Assembly: GCA_934643825.1 (NCBI GenBank)
Contig: CAKUCW010000019.1
Span: 1 to 51,730, forward strand
DNA length: 51,730 bases
From: an uncultured Clostridia bacterium
Lineage (GTDB): Bacteria > Bacillota > Clostridia > Christensenellales > Aristaeellaceae
Reading direction: 5' to 3'
The notes under the pieces were generated by a model. That model made no database searches and was not told where the DNA came from. It saw only the letters and a list, made by a program, of their open reading frames with translations. This document shows positions 23,759 to 31,118 of this stretch, piece after piece. A program made the position numbers and the translations under genes. Each line of letters starts with the position of its first letter. The stretch's first letter is position 1.

Positions 23759-25050
23759 GAAGCATCGCCTCCCAACATGATTTCGACAGAGAACTTGCCG
23801 TGTTCAATATTGAAGTCAATCGTTCCGCCTGCATCAGAAACTATTTTCTTCATGCTTTTTGTCCCGAAGCCATGAAGCTCAGGATGCTCTTTGGTTGAAA
23901 CGAATTCCGAACCACATCGCTTGATTTTCTTTTCATCGGCATCGTTGGTACAGGATATGAATAACATTTCCCAAACTTTTGAAAAAGAAAGATAAATGGT
24001 TCGTGTAGGATTGGAAGCTGGCAACCGCATTACGCCCTCAATGGCATTGTCCAGCAAATTACCCAGCAGCATACAAAAACTTCTTTCCGAAATCGGCAAC
24101 GGGTTTAGCGGATATTCGACGAATTCAAAAGTGATGCCGGCGTTTTTCATAATGGTTGATTTTGCTTTCAAAATTGCATCAACCGCAATGTTCCCAGTGA
24201 TAATGAGATCAGGTTGGTCTGTTTTTTTCAACATAGATAGGACTTGGCGACGATCAATTTCTGCTATTTTTGAGGAAGATAAAAGCTCCTCTACGGCGGT
24301 TACACGATGATAGAGATCATGCTGTTCGGCTAGCATGTTTTTGTAGATGCTTTTTAACTCATCTTGATGCTGAGCAACAATTTGGGTGGTTTGCGCTTCC
24401 AATTCTGCTATTCGCTGTTTTCGCGTTGTTTCTGTAAGCTGCTCATAAAGAACCATGATGAGAATCATTACAGCAAACGAACAGGCAGAACCGATTAACA
24501 GAATATTATGCTCATTTTCAAGCAGACGCGCGGAGAAAAAACATTCATTTACGACCAGACAAAGCACCAGCATGAGAATGAACAGAGAAGTTTCTTTTCG
24601 AGAAATTATGTTTTCGGCTTTACCAAATCTGGCAGCAACATTAGAAACAACAGTTAAAATCGCATTGGATGATATGGAATAAAACATAATTGTTTCTTTG
24701 GAGGCGGAAAGCACACTACCGTTTAAGCCAATTTGAATGTTGAATAGGCCGCTAACTAGAGTTAATGTGCCTATGAAAAGCAAGCCGTCAAGCACCGTCC
24801 AAAGGACGCAAGATATCCAGCTCTCGTCTGACGTTAACTTGATATAGATAAGCGGAATAAATAAAACAAGATTATCTGGAATGGAAATATGGAAATACTG
24901 TATGATGGAAAAGTAAATCACGATTGCTAAAACAGAAAAGAATTCATAGAGAAATGAATGTGAAACCTGAGAAAACTGCTTTCTTAATAAATATATCAGG
25001 AGAATTCCCTGATAACAACTTAATAGTAAGTCTAAAGCAATCATAATCAT
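23752..25050 (-). CDS. agrC: AgrC-like sensor histidine kinase (GHKL type)
   Basis: A 432-residue receptor kinase for the autoinducer. The N-terminal ~200 residues contain six to seven membrane segments (LDLLLSCYQGILLIYLL, LFIPLIYIKL, LFILMLVLCLVVNE, LIGSACSFAVMILIMVL), then a coiled linker, a phosphoacceptor region LAEQHDLYHRVTAVEELL and a GHKL ATPase with N-box MLLGNLLDNAIEG and G-box HGFGTKSMKKIV plus a final GKFSVEIML strand. This is the AgrC/HPK10 design rather than a HAMP-type kinase. It overlaps agrA by four bases upstream and agrB downstream. It should pass phosphate to the LytTR regulator at 25047-25784. Confidence 0.92.
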   Translation of the reverse strand: MIMIALDLLLSCYQGILLIYLLRKQFSQVSHSFLYEFFSVLAIVIYFSIIQYFHISIPDNLVLFIPLIYIKLTSDESWISCVLWTVLDGLLFIGTLTLVSGLFNIQIGLNGSVLSASKETIMFYSISSNAILTVVSNVAARFGKAENIISRKETSLFILMLVLCLVVNECFFSARLLENEHNILLIGSACSFAVMILIMVLYEQLTETTRKQRIAELEAQTTQIVAQHQDELKSIYKNMLAEQHDLYHRVTAVEELLSSSKIAEIDRRQVLSMLKKTDQPDLIITGNIAVDAILKAKSTIMKNAGITFEFVEYPLNPLPISERSFCMLLGNLLDNAIEGVMRLPASNPTRTIYLSFSKVWEMLFISCTNDADEKKIKRCGSEFVSTKEHPELHGFGTKSMKKIVSDAGGTIDFNIEHGKFSVEIMLGGDASC

Positions 25051-25784
25051 TTTTCAGAATCACCTTCAAGATAGAATTGACGGAATCTCTTTATAAACTG
25101 ACTCTGATATACTTTTCCAAGTTTTATGCTTTCTCCATCAGACATCGTTACATTGCCGCCCATGATGTGCCGAACATACATCAAATTAACTACATAGCTC
25201 CGATGACACTGAGCAAACATACGCTCTGGAAGCTTTTGACGAATTACATCAAGAGATTGTTTAAACGTATATTCCTTTTTTTCATCCGCTGTTTTTATGA
25301 TGCAGTAATGGCCGGATACTTCTAAATAAATAATGGAATTTATTGGCAGACGTAAAATCTGAGTTGGAAGGTCGAGGGTTATGCACCCTGAATGGCTAAG
25401 TTTCCAACGGTTCCATATAATATTCATACATTCATGAATTGCCTGTTCGGACACGGGTTTTCGGATGTAACGTAGCGCATTGACAATATAACCTTCTTCT
25501 GCATATTGCCCGTAGCTCGTTATAAAGACAATCGGAATGTATTCATTCGAGTTGTGAATTTCTCTGGCAACGGCGAGACCACTTAGTTCACCGGGAATTT
25601 GAATATCCATAAACAACGCGTCAACTTGAAGCCCATGTTGCCATGAGTCTAGCACATCTTCGCTGGAAGTAAAACAATGGAGCATTAAGCAGGATGTATT
25701 TCCTGTTTTTTCGGCCCATGAATTGATTTTTGTTTTAATAGAATGAAGAAAGGTTTTTTCATCGTCACATATAACAATATTCAT
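25047..25784 (-). CDS. agrA: AgrA-like LytTR response regulator
   Basis: A 245-residue cytoplasmic response regulator. The receiver domain has NIVICDDEKTF (acidic pair), the phosphorylated Asp in DALFMDIQIPG, the Thr/Ser FITSYG and the Lys in RYIRKPVS. The C-terminal 110 residues are a LytTR DNA-binding domain (INSIIYLEVSGHYCIIKTAD; FAQCHRSYVVNLMYVRHI). LytTR proteins bind pairs of ~9-bp direct repeats spaced two helical turns apart, and such pairs are visible upstream of agrD (25913-25942) and of the gene at 26779 (26628-26657). The ATG follows GAGGTGA by about ten bases. It is the first gene of the agrA-C-B operon. Confidence 0.93.
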   Translation of the reverse strand: MNIVICDDEKTFLHSIKTKINSWAEKTGNTSCLMLHCFTSSEDVLDSWQHGLQVDALFMDIQIPGELSGLAVAREIHNSNEYIPIVFITSYGQYAEEGYIVNALRYIRKPVSEQAIHECMNIIWNRWKLSHSGCITLDLPTQILRLPINSIIYLEVSGHYCIIKTADEKKEYTFKQSLDVIRQKLPERMFAQCHRSYVVNLMYVRHIMGGNVTMSDGESIKLGKVYQSQFIKRFRQFYLEGDSEK

Positions 25785-25809
25785 AATAGTTTCTTCACCT
25801 CTAAATCAA

Positions 25810-25838
25810 AGTATAGCATAGATAATTATTCATGTCTA
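25810..25838 (-). promoter_or_regulatory. agrA-agrC-agrB promoter
   Basis: On the minus strand TAGACA (25838-25833), 17-base spacer, TATACT (25815-25810), with a leader of about 20 bases to the agrA ATG. No LytTR repeat pair lies next to it, so the operon may be expressed at a basal level while agrD is inducible. Confidence 0.6.
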
Positions 25839-25912
25839 TAAATCAAAAAAGGAAAGATGAAATTTATGAACTAAAAAGTCTAATGTATTATCCTGCTTTG
25901 CACCGATAATAC

Positions 25913-25979
25913 ATTTTTGTGCCCCAAAAGGAGCATTTCATGCCTAAATTGTTCGGCTTGAGGCTATTCATGTTATTAT
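25913..25979 (+). promoter_or_regulatory. agrD promoter with LytTR-type direct repeats
   Basis: ATTTTTGTG (25913-25921) and CATTTCATG (25934-25942) start 21 bases apart (9-bp boxes, 12-bp spacer), as for AgrA-type sites. A -10-like TATTAT lies at 25974-25979, 31 bases after the second box, with no good -35, as expected for an activated promoter. The predicted leader to the agrD ATG is only about 14 bases. The promoter of the gene at 26779 has the same layout. Confidence 0.65.
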
Positions 25980-25999
25980 GTTTTTCGGAGGTGATAGAT

Positions 26000-26158
26000 A
26001 TGAAATTGACAACCATTCTGAAAGACTTTTTCCTTCGCTATGGCGAGCAGGGCGCGTGCTGCGCTAGCTGGCGTGGAAGCTATGAACCCCCTGTTCCCGA
26101 AGCCCTGAAGAACGCTGTCTTGGAAGAAGAAAAAAAGAAAACTCACGGCAACAAGTAA
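26000..26158 (+). CDS. agrD: AgrD-like cyclic thiolactone autoinducer precursor (52 aa)
   Basis: A 52-residue peptide with the three-part AgrD design: an amphipathic N-terminal helix (MKLTTILKDFFLRYGEQ), a cysteine-bearing pheromone segment CCASWRGSY, and a C-terminal recognition region EPPVPEALKN followed by a strongly charged tail (EEEKKKTHGNK). The PxPEAL block matches the conserved C-terminal motif that AgrB needs. One of the two adjacent cysteines (20 or 21) would form the thiolactone; the exact pheromone ends cannot be read off. The ATG at 26000 has GGAGGTGA five bases upstream. Unlike most agr loci, it is divergent from agrB and separated from it by agrC and agrA. Confidence 0.85.
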   Translation: MKLTTILKDFFLRYGEQGACCASWRGSYEPPVPEALKNAVLEEEKKKTHGNK

Positions 26159-26161
26159 AAA

Positions 26162-26216
26162 AACAAGAGAAAAGCAGATGAGTTGTTTCAAAAGGCTCAT
26201 CTGCTTTTCTCTTGTT
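26162..26216. terminator. Bidirectional terminator between agrD and XRE gene
   Basis: A 21-base stem AACAAGAGAAAAGCAGATGA(G) pairs perfectly with (C)TCATCTGCTTTTCTCTTGTT around a loop of 13 bases, with A-runs on the left and T-rich sequence on the right. It serves agrD on plus and overlaps the last codons of the XRE gene on minus. Confidence 0.85.
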
Positions 26217-26529
26217 TTCTGGGTGGTAATCCGTCTATGTAGGCTTGCACGATTTGAAAGAGCTGCTTTCGTTCGCTTTCGGTTAGTCCTTCCAATGGGA
26301 GCCGTTCATTTTCTTCGCGACCAAGAAGGTAATCCGTTGTTACATGAAGCGCATCGGCGACGATACATATGTTATCAATATTTGGTAAGCAATAGCAATT
26401 CTCCCAATTTTTTACCGTAGTAACGTGAACATTCAGCTTATTCGCTAATCCCTGCTGCGTGAGATTCTGCTTTTTTCTGAGTTGACGCAGACGATAACTA
26501 AAGGAATCTGGATTCGGTTTTTCTTTCAT
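26197..26529 (-). CDS. XRE-family regulator within the agr cargo
   Basis: A 110-residue HTH_XRE protein: FSYRLRQLRKKQNLTQQGLA, NKLNVHVTTVKNWENCYCLP, then NICIVADALHVTTDYLLGR and a short helical C-terminus (TESERKQLFQIVQAYIDGLP). The ATG at 26529 is used; a TTG two codons upstream is possible. It is divergent from the secreted-protein/ABC operon, and the region between them contains a dyad-like box (26583-26614) that is repeated near agrD. It could therefore repress both the cargo operon and agrD, giving a second input besides AgrA. That role is inferred. Confidence 0.82.
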   Translation of the reverse strand: MKEKPNPDSFSYRLRQLRKKQNLTQQGLANKLNVHVTTVKNWENCYCLPNIDNICIVADALHVTTDYLLGREENERLPLEGLTESERKQLFQIVQAYIDGLPPRKQEKSR

Positions 26530-26582
26530 GCACAATCACCATCCTTCTTAAATGATGATATGTGAGAATATGAAAAATGTCT

Positions 26583-26614
26583 TGAACTAAAAAGTACAAT
26601 ACATTAGACTTTTT
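26583..26614. promoter_or_regulatory. Shared upstream box (dyad) also found near agrD
   Basis: TGAACTAAAAAGT (26583-26595) repeats exactly at 25867-25879. AATACATTAGACTTTTT (26598-26614) is the exact reverse complement of AAAAAGTCTAATGTATT at 25873-25889. Here the two halves form an imperfect dyad. In both places the box starts 44-45 bases upstream of the LytTR-type repeat pair. A candidate operator for the adjacent XRE protein. Confidence 0.55.
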
Positions 26615-26627
26615 GAAAAACAAAAAG

Positions 26628-26693
26628 CATTTCATGCACAAAAAAGCGCGTTTCGTGAACACCGAAGGACGCGAAAGTTTTTTCTGCTATAAT
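26628..26693 (+). promoter_or_regulatory. LytTR-type repeats and promoter of the secreted-protein/ABC operon
   Basis: CATTTCATG (26628-26636) and CGTTTCGTG (26649-26657) start 21 bases apart; an extended -10 TGCTATAAT ends at 26693, 30 bases after the second box. The first box is identical to the second box of the agrD promoter. The leader to the ATG at 26779 is about 80 bases. Confidence 0.68.
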
Positions 26694-26778
26694 TTGCCTA
26701 TCCAATGAACGAAAGAAGATGATTCCGTTGAATTGAAAAGAAAATGTTCTCACCTGTAATAAAAAGGAGGATATCGTC

Positions 26779-27188
26779 ATGAAAAAGATGGCTTGTTTCG
26801 CCGTGACCGCGGCAATGATTCTCTCTACTTTCTCCTATGCACTGGCTGATAATTATACGGATTACTAGATTACTATAAGGATCTGTCTGGCGGCATCAAC
26901 GGAAAGCAGAACACGGAAAAAGTGACTAAAGGCGCTACGGGATCTGCCAAAAATGAGGTATACACACTGAGCAGATCGCTTAGTTCTGACGACCCTATCG
27001 TAGGTAAAGTGCGCTATGGCGCAAACGGGAATCCGGTCACCGATGTGTGCAATGTTACAGATTCCTCTACATATTATATGTCGTATAAGTATCATGAAAA
27101 GGGCGTTGTGGGTAAGAAATACTATATGAAAATGCAAAATACGACCGGCAGCGCTGATGTAACTGTGTCGGGACGCTTTACTCCGTAA
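26779..27188 (+). pseudogene. Secreted DUF2712-like protein, frameshifted by an 8-bp tandem duplication
   Basis: The ATG at 26779 (AAGGAGG upstream) opens a signal peptide MKKMACFAVTAAMILSTFSY-ALA and then stops after DNYTDY at a TAG. The sequence at the stop is GATTACTA twice in tandem (26860-26867, 26868-26875). Removing one copy restores one frame of about 133 codons, reading TDYYKDLSGGINGKQN and on through YGANGNPVTDVCNV to VTVSGRFTP and the TAA at 27188. The repaired protein would be a small exported protein, loosely like DUF2712 proteins found beside ABC transporters. It is the first gene of the presumed Agr-controlled operon. Either a recent inactivating mutation or a phase-variation event could explain it. 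Confidence 0.75.
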
Positions 27189-27256
27189 AGCATCAGGGGT
27201 CTCCGCATTTGAATATACGGAGACCCCGATTTTTTTAAAGATGGAGGGTATCATCC

Positions 27257-28231
27257 ATGCGCAAAATGATTTCTTCTGTGTTGAGCTTTTTTCTTTCTTT
27301 ATTTGTTTTTATGCCTGTCTTTGCTGAAGAATATCCCGTTCTTCATATGAGGCTAGGCAATGTTGATGCATATACTTTGATTGGAAAACTTGCGGATGAC
27401 GAGACTGACATTAAAGAAGTAGTAGATGGGAAACAAACCATTGAGGGATATGGTGAAGACATAGGAAAAGAAAAAGCGCATCTGGATATTTACAATCTCA
27501 ATAAAATGACGATTTATATTCAAGAACCTTCTGGTGAAATCCATATTGACTGGAACTCTGCCGTAAAAGAAGATTATGAACAAATTGAAAAGCAGCAAAA
27601 AGAAAAATATGATGCGGATGATGATGGATTTCTCGATGATGGAGAAACGCTGTTTTGCACAAGAATAGACCATACCAGCGAAGAAGCATCCGACAATATA
27701 AAAAAAGCGAACCAACTTGCGCAAAAACTTGCGCAGCAATTAGGTGTTTCTGTAATGGCGGAGCCTGTTATATTTAGAGAAAGCACTTTTGTTTATCCAG
27801 ATGGCCAAAATCTTAAAAAAGGGTCTGCAAGATATGCTATTGTACGAAATGGACTGATGGTAGAAACGGAAGGATATTGGTCTGAAATTTCTCGAACTGG
27901 ATATTATGTCGAATCAGAAGCTCTTAATATTGAATGGTGCGGTGATGAAATTACATCAGCAAATATTAACATATATTATGAAGAATCTGAAGAAAAGATA
28001 AATATGAATCTGGTTTCACTCGAAGAAGCAAAAAGCGTTGTGAATAATGAATTGCAAAGACGCATCAAAATCGAAGGCATGGAACCTATTGTAGATATTT
28101 GCTATATGCCAATGCCTGATTCAAAAGGCGAATTATATGCGGAATTTGTTCCTGCATGGCGTTTTCGATTCCGTGGAGAAGATGGAAATACTCATCGCGT
28201 AAATGCCTATACGGGTGAGGTGATTCGATGA
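27257..28231 (+). CDS. Secreted protein with an EF-hand-type loop and PepSY-like end
   Basis: A 324-residue protein with a signal peptide (MRKMISSVLSFFLSLFVFMP, cut near VFA-EE). Residues 119-130, DADDDGFLDDGE, are a textbook EF-hand calcium loop (D-x-D-x-D-G-x-L-D-x-x-E). The final part, AEFVPAWRFRFRGED then THRVNAYTGEVIR, resembles the end of PepSY/YycH-type repeats. I do not recognise the whole protein. It overlaps the first permease gene by four bases and follows the frameshifted secreted gene by 68 bases, so it is an operon member and may assist or sense the exported product. Confidence 0.7.
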   Translation: MRKMISSVLSFFLSLFVFMPVFAEEYPVLHMRLGNVDAYTLIGKLADDETDIKEVVDGKQTIEGYGEDIGKEKAHLDIYNLNKMTIYIQEPSGEIHIDWNSAVKEDYEQIEKQQKEKYDADDDGFLDDGETLFCTRIDHTSEEASDNIKKANQLAQKLAQQLGVSVMAEPVIFRESTFVYPDGQNLKKGSARYAIVRNGLMVETEGYWSEISRTGYYVESEALNIEWCGDEITSANINIYYEESEEKINMNLVSLEEAKSVVNNELQRRIKIEGMEPIVDICYMPMPDSKGELYAEFVPAWRFRFRGEDGNTHRVNAYTGEVIR

Positions 28232-29001
28232 AGGAAATTTATTTGCAAATAAAGTATATAATTGGTCGTCCATCTTGGTGGATAGGAACACTGATAAGCT
28301 TTATCGCAATGATGCAGGGGTTTATAAGTGAAGGAATCTATCAAAGCAAAAATTTGATTTATATGATGACCGTTGCAATGAATTATGGCGTGTTTATCCC
28401 ACTGGCACCATTGGCAGCGGTTATTTCCGTAGGGGGACACTTAGAAAGCGCAATAACAAACGCATGTTGCTATCCTCATATGATACGATGTAGAAAAAGA
28501 CAGTTTGTTTTTTATACAGGGTTTAGCACCGCTATTGCCGGGGGCTTGGCTTTAATAGCGGGTTGGATCATTTCTATGGGTGCACTGAAGTTTTTATGGC
28601 ATTTACCGACTACTGGTGAAAATATGCTTGGATTGGAGCAAACTTCTTTGGGAAGCTGGATTGCAGCAGGAAATCCTTGGGCATATTTAATCGCGAGAGC
28701 TATTCTTGTTTTCTTATATGGTCTATTCTGCGTATGCGTTTCGATGCCAATAGCTTTTGGAAGGCAGGAATCTGCGACAATATGTTTATTTCCCTTTAGT
28801 TTTCTTCGCATAATGCAATATATGTTCTTTGGTATATGTCCGGCATTCCTTTCGCCAACGCGAATCCTGTTGGGAATGGATATAATGGAAATAAATGCAA
28901 AAGAAACTTTCATAGTATCTTTTTTAAGTATAAATGTAATGTCTTTTTTTCTGCTATTGATCTCTTTGAAGATATTTGAAAGAAGGTTATCCTTTGAATA
29001 A
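28228..29001 (+). CDS. ABC-2-type membrane protein, permease subunit 1
   Basis: A 257-residue protein with about six membrane segments (WIGTLISFIAMMQGFI, YGVFIPLAPLAAVISVGGHL, STAIAGGLALIAGWIISMG, AILVFLYGLFCVCVSM, FIVSFLSINVMSFFLLLISL), the layout of ABC-2 exporter permeases. No signal or catalytic motif is seen. The ATG overlaps the previous stop (ATGA). With 28994-29860 and the ATPase at 29874-30515 it forms a three-gene exporter of the kind used for peptide export, immunity or bacitracin/lantibiotic resistance. Confidence 0.75.
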   Translation: MKEIYLQIKYIIGRPSWWIGTLISFIAMMQGFISEGIYQSKNLIYMMTVAMNYGVFIPLAPLAAVISVGGHLESAITNACCYPHMIRCRKRQFVFYTGFSTAIAGGLALIAGWIISMGALKFLWHLPTTGENMLGLEQTSLGSWIAAGNPWAYLIARAILVFLYGLFCVCVSMPIAFGRQESATICLFPFSFLRIMQYMFFGICPAFLSPTRILLGMDIMEINAKETFIVSFLSINVMSFFLLLISLKIFERRLSFE

Positions 29002-29860
29002 GAGAAGATATTCTTTGCTTTGCATGGAATTGAGAAAACTCTTGATTACTCCTAAAGCAATATGTGTTCTCCTCTCAGCGATGGCGATAAATATAACTTA
29101 TTTAGCGGGAATTCATGAAGCAATTCCAGCTAAGGATGCCATAAGTTTATTGACACCGATGCTTTTGCTTTTAAGTTCACCCCAGATTTTTCCAAGCCCG
29201 CATTTTTTTATGAGTGTATTTGTCTTTTTCCTTCTTGCCCAAATTCCCTTTACAGGGAGAGATTTTCCCTATCATATGATTCGAACGGATAAGAAAAAAT
29301 GGATAAAGAGGCAAATCCATTTGATTATTTTAGCTAATATTGTTCTTTTTCTCTTTTTCTTTTTAACATCAGTTATTGCGCTAATTCCGCATTTATCGTT
29401 AAGTATAGAATGGAATAATAACCTGCTTACATGGCAAGATGAACAAATTGGTATATGGTACACATATATTCCATATGCTGTTATCCATCAGGTTAGTTTG
29501 GTTCAAGCTTTTTTATGCGCAACATGTCTGTGGATATTATATGGTATATGCGGAGGATTACTCCTTTTGCTTCTGCGGTTTTGTGTGCCACGCGTCAAAA
29601 ATGCAGGACTTGGCATTATATTCTGCATGTATTTTTACGATTACCTTTGTGAATATAATTTACCATATGTTGCACGGCTTTTCTCTCCCGTGGCATTATC
29701 GAGAATTACTTTTTTGAATTGGGGATATGATCCTGTATTCCCTTCTGTTTTATATGCGTTTCTATTTTTTGGTGTAACTTGTATAGTTTTAATTTTAATT
29801 ACAATGAATATAGGAAAAAGTATGGAGTTGGATAGAATTTCATCAAGAATTGACAGATAA
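28994..29860 (+). CDS. ABC-2-type membrane protein, permease subunit 2
   Basis: A 288-residue polytopic protein: spans near AICVLLSAMAINITYLAGI, FFMSVFVFFLLAQIPF, LIILANIVLFLFFFLTSVIAL, FLCATCLWILYGICGGLLLL and a last one near LYAFLFFGVTCIVLILITM. I use the TTG at 28994 (MNKRRYSLLCMELRKLLITP) because AGAAGG lies about eight bases upstream; a TTG at 28976 is possible. It overlaps the end of subunit 1 by eight bases. The N-terminal 'LCMELRKLLITPKA' amphipathic entry is typical of ABC-2 permeases. AT-rich like the rest of the cargo. Confidence 0.72.
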   Translation: MNKRRYSLLCMELRKLLITPKAICVLLSAMAINITYLAGIHEAIPAKDAISLLTPMLLLLSSPQIFPSPHFFMSVFVFFLLAQIPFTGRDFPYHMIRTDKKKWIKRQIHLIILANIVLFLFFFLTSVIALIPHLSLSIEWNNNLLTWQDEQIGIWYTYIPYAVIHQVSLVQAFLCATCLWILYGICGGLLLLLLRFCVPRVKNAGLGIIFCMYFYDYLCEYNLPYVARLFSPVALSRITFLNWGYDPVFPSVLYAFLFFGVTCIVLILITMNIGKSMELDRISSRIDR

Positions 29861-29873
29861 GGAGGGAATGTTA

Positions 29874-30515
29874 GTGATTGATATAACCAATTTAAGCAAA
29901 TCATATAACGGATATTCTGTCTTGAAAAATGTGAATATGCGACTTGAAAAAGGACAAGTAATAGGTTTCGTTGGAGAAAATGGAAGTGGAAAATCAGTAT
30001 TGCTTAAGATGATCTGCGGATTTGTGCGTCCTGATAGTGGGAAAATAATCGTGCAAGGGAAGGAAATTGGAAAAGATCTGGATTTTCCTGATAAAACAGG
30101 GATTATGATTGAAGAACCGGGGTTCTTTCAAGCATATTCTGCGCGACAGAATATGAGACTTTTTGCGGCACACCGAAATAAATTAAGTTATGAAGAAATT
30201 GATGATTTCATTAAAATGGTTGGATTGGAACCTAAAGATCGAAAGCCGGTTGGAAAGTATTCAATGGGGATGAGACAGCGTTTATGCTTTGCCCAAGCCC
30301 TTATGGAAGACCCAGACTTATTGATTCTCGATGAACCATTTAATGCGCTAGATAAAAAGTGGGCTGAATGGATGAAGGATAAGATTAAATCATATAGTAA
30401 CAAAAACAGATTGGTAATTTTAACTAGTCATAGGCAGGAAGATATAGATGAACTATGTACGACATCGTATTATTTTGAGAATTGCAGTGTATTTAACATA
30501 AGATTAAATCGATAG
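29874..30515 (+). CDS. ABC transporter ATP-binding protein of the cargo exporter
   Basis: A 213-residue ATPase: Walker A GFVGENGSGKSVLLK, Q-loop replaced by a short MIEEPGFFQAYSARQN segment, signature YSMGMRQRLCFAQAL, Walker B LLILDEPFNAL and H-loop TSHRQ. The MGMRQR form of the signature is usual for ABC-2 exporters. The GTG at 29874 is seven bases after AAGGAGGG; the ATG at 29868 is too close to it. The family usually has 230-300 residues, so the C-terminus is short. A strong terminator follows at 30605. Confidence 0.9.
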   Translation: MIDITNLSKSYNGYSVLKNVNMRLEKGQVIGFVGENGSGKSVLLKMICGFVRPDSGKIIVQGKEIGKDLDFPDKTGIMIEEPGFFQAYSARQNMRLFAAHRNKLSYEEIDDFIKMVGLEPKDRKPVGKYSMGMRQRLCFAQALMEDPDLLILDEPFNALDKKWAEWMKDKIKSYSNKNRLVILTSHRQEDIDELCTTSYYFENCSVFNIRLNR

Positions 30516-30604
30516 ATTGTACATTATATAAATTGAATATTAAATGTGAAGTTATTAAATGAAATAACTACTTTCGTGTAGCGATAAATTCTATATGATA
30601 AAGT

Positions 30605-30642
30605 GATTAAGACACGAAGATTTTCATCTTCGTGTCTTAATC
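30605..30642. terminator. Perfect hairpin after the cargo ABC operon
   Basis: GATTAAGACACGAAGAT, loop TTTC, ATCTTCGTGTCTTAATC: a 17-base perfect stem. The T-run is weak. The rest of the gap to 30737 is AT-rich and holds no supported gene. Confidence 0.75.
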
Positions 30643-30737
30643 GTATAGAAATAGAGAAGAAAATATTTATTGATATACATTCGATAATCTGCTGTCGTGT
30701 GCTTCAGAAAATATCCTGAGAAAATCAGAGGTCAACG

Positions 30738-31118
30738 TTAAAAAGAAAAGAAAACAACATTTTTCAAAATGATTTCCTCAACTTGCGCCTTGATGCTGTT
30801 CATCATTCCAATCCATCTCATTGGATCAGAAGCTTTCATTTCTTCGGTCACGTCGGCATCCTTCGCCATTTGCGGAATCAGTTGCTCCAGCATCCTTTGT
30901 GCTGTTTCATCTGCATCATGCAAATCATCGTAGAGTTTGCTACTAAGCAACAACGCCGTATAGGTGCAGGGACGATGCTCCTTCAGATAACGCAGTCGCA
31001 TCCGGCCATATTTACCGAGTGGCGGGGCTTCAAAGGGCATGAAGTTAGGAAGGTAGTAGTCGCCCACGAGTGTGTAATCAAGGCCGTTGATATAGCCGTG
31101 AATTTTAGAAGGCAGCAT
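30738..31118 (-). CDS. TnpV-like transposon protein (complete copy)
   Basis: A 126-residue protein with the TnpV pattern: NGLDYTLVGDYYLP, GKYGRMRLRYLKEHRPCTYT, ALLLSSKLYDDLHDADETAQ, VTEEMKASDPMRWIGMMNSI, QVEEIILKNV. The family is small, cytoplasmic and linked to serine-recombinase elements; the molecular role is not established. It lies at the inner right end of the island, just downstream of the tRNA-Ala terminator, and is 93% identical in DNA to the truncated copy at the left end. The ATG at 31118 has no strong ribosome binding site. Confidence 0.8.
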   Translation of the reverse strand: MLPSKIHGYINGLDYTLVGDYYLPNFMPFEAPPLGKYGRMRLRYLKEHRPCTYTALLLSSKLYDDLHDADETAQRMLEQLIPQMAKDADVTEEMKASDPMRWIGMMNSIKAQVEEIILKNVVFFSF

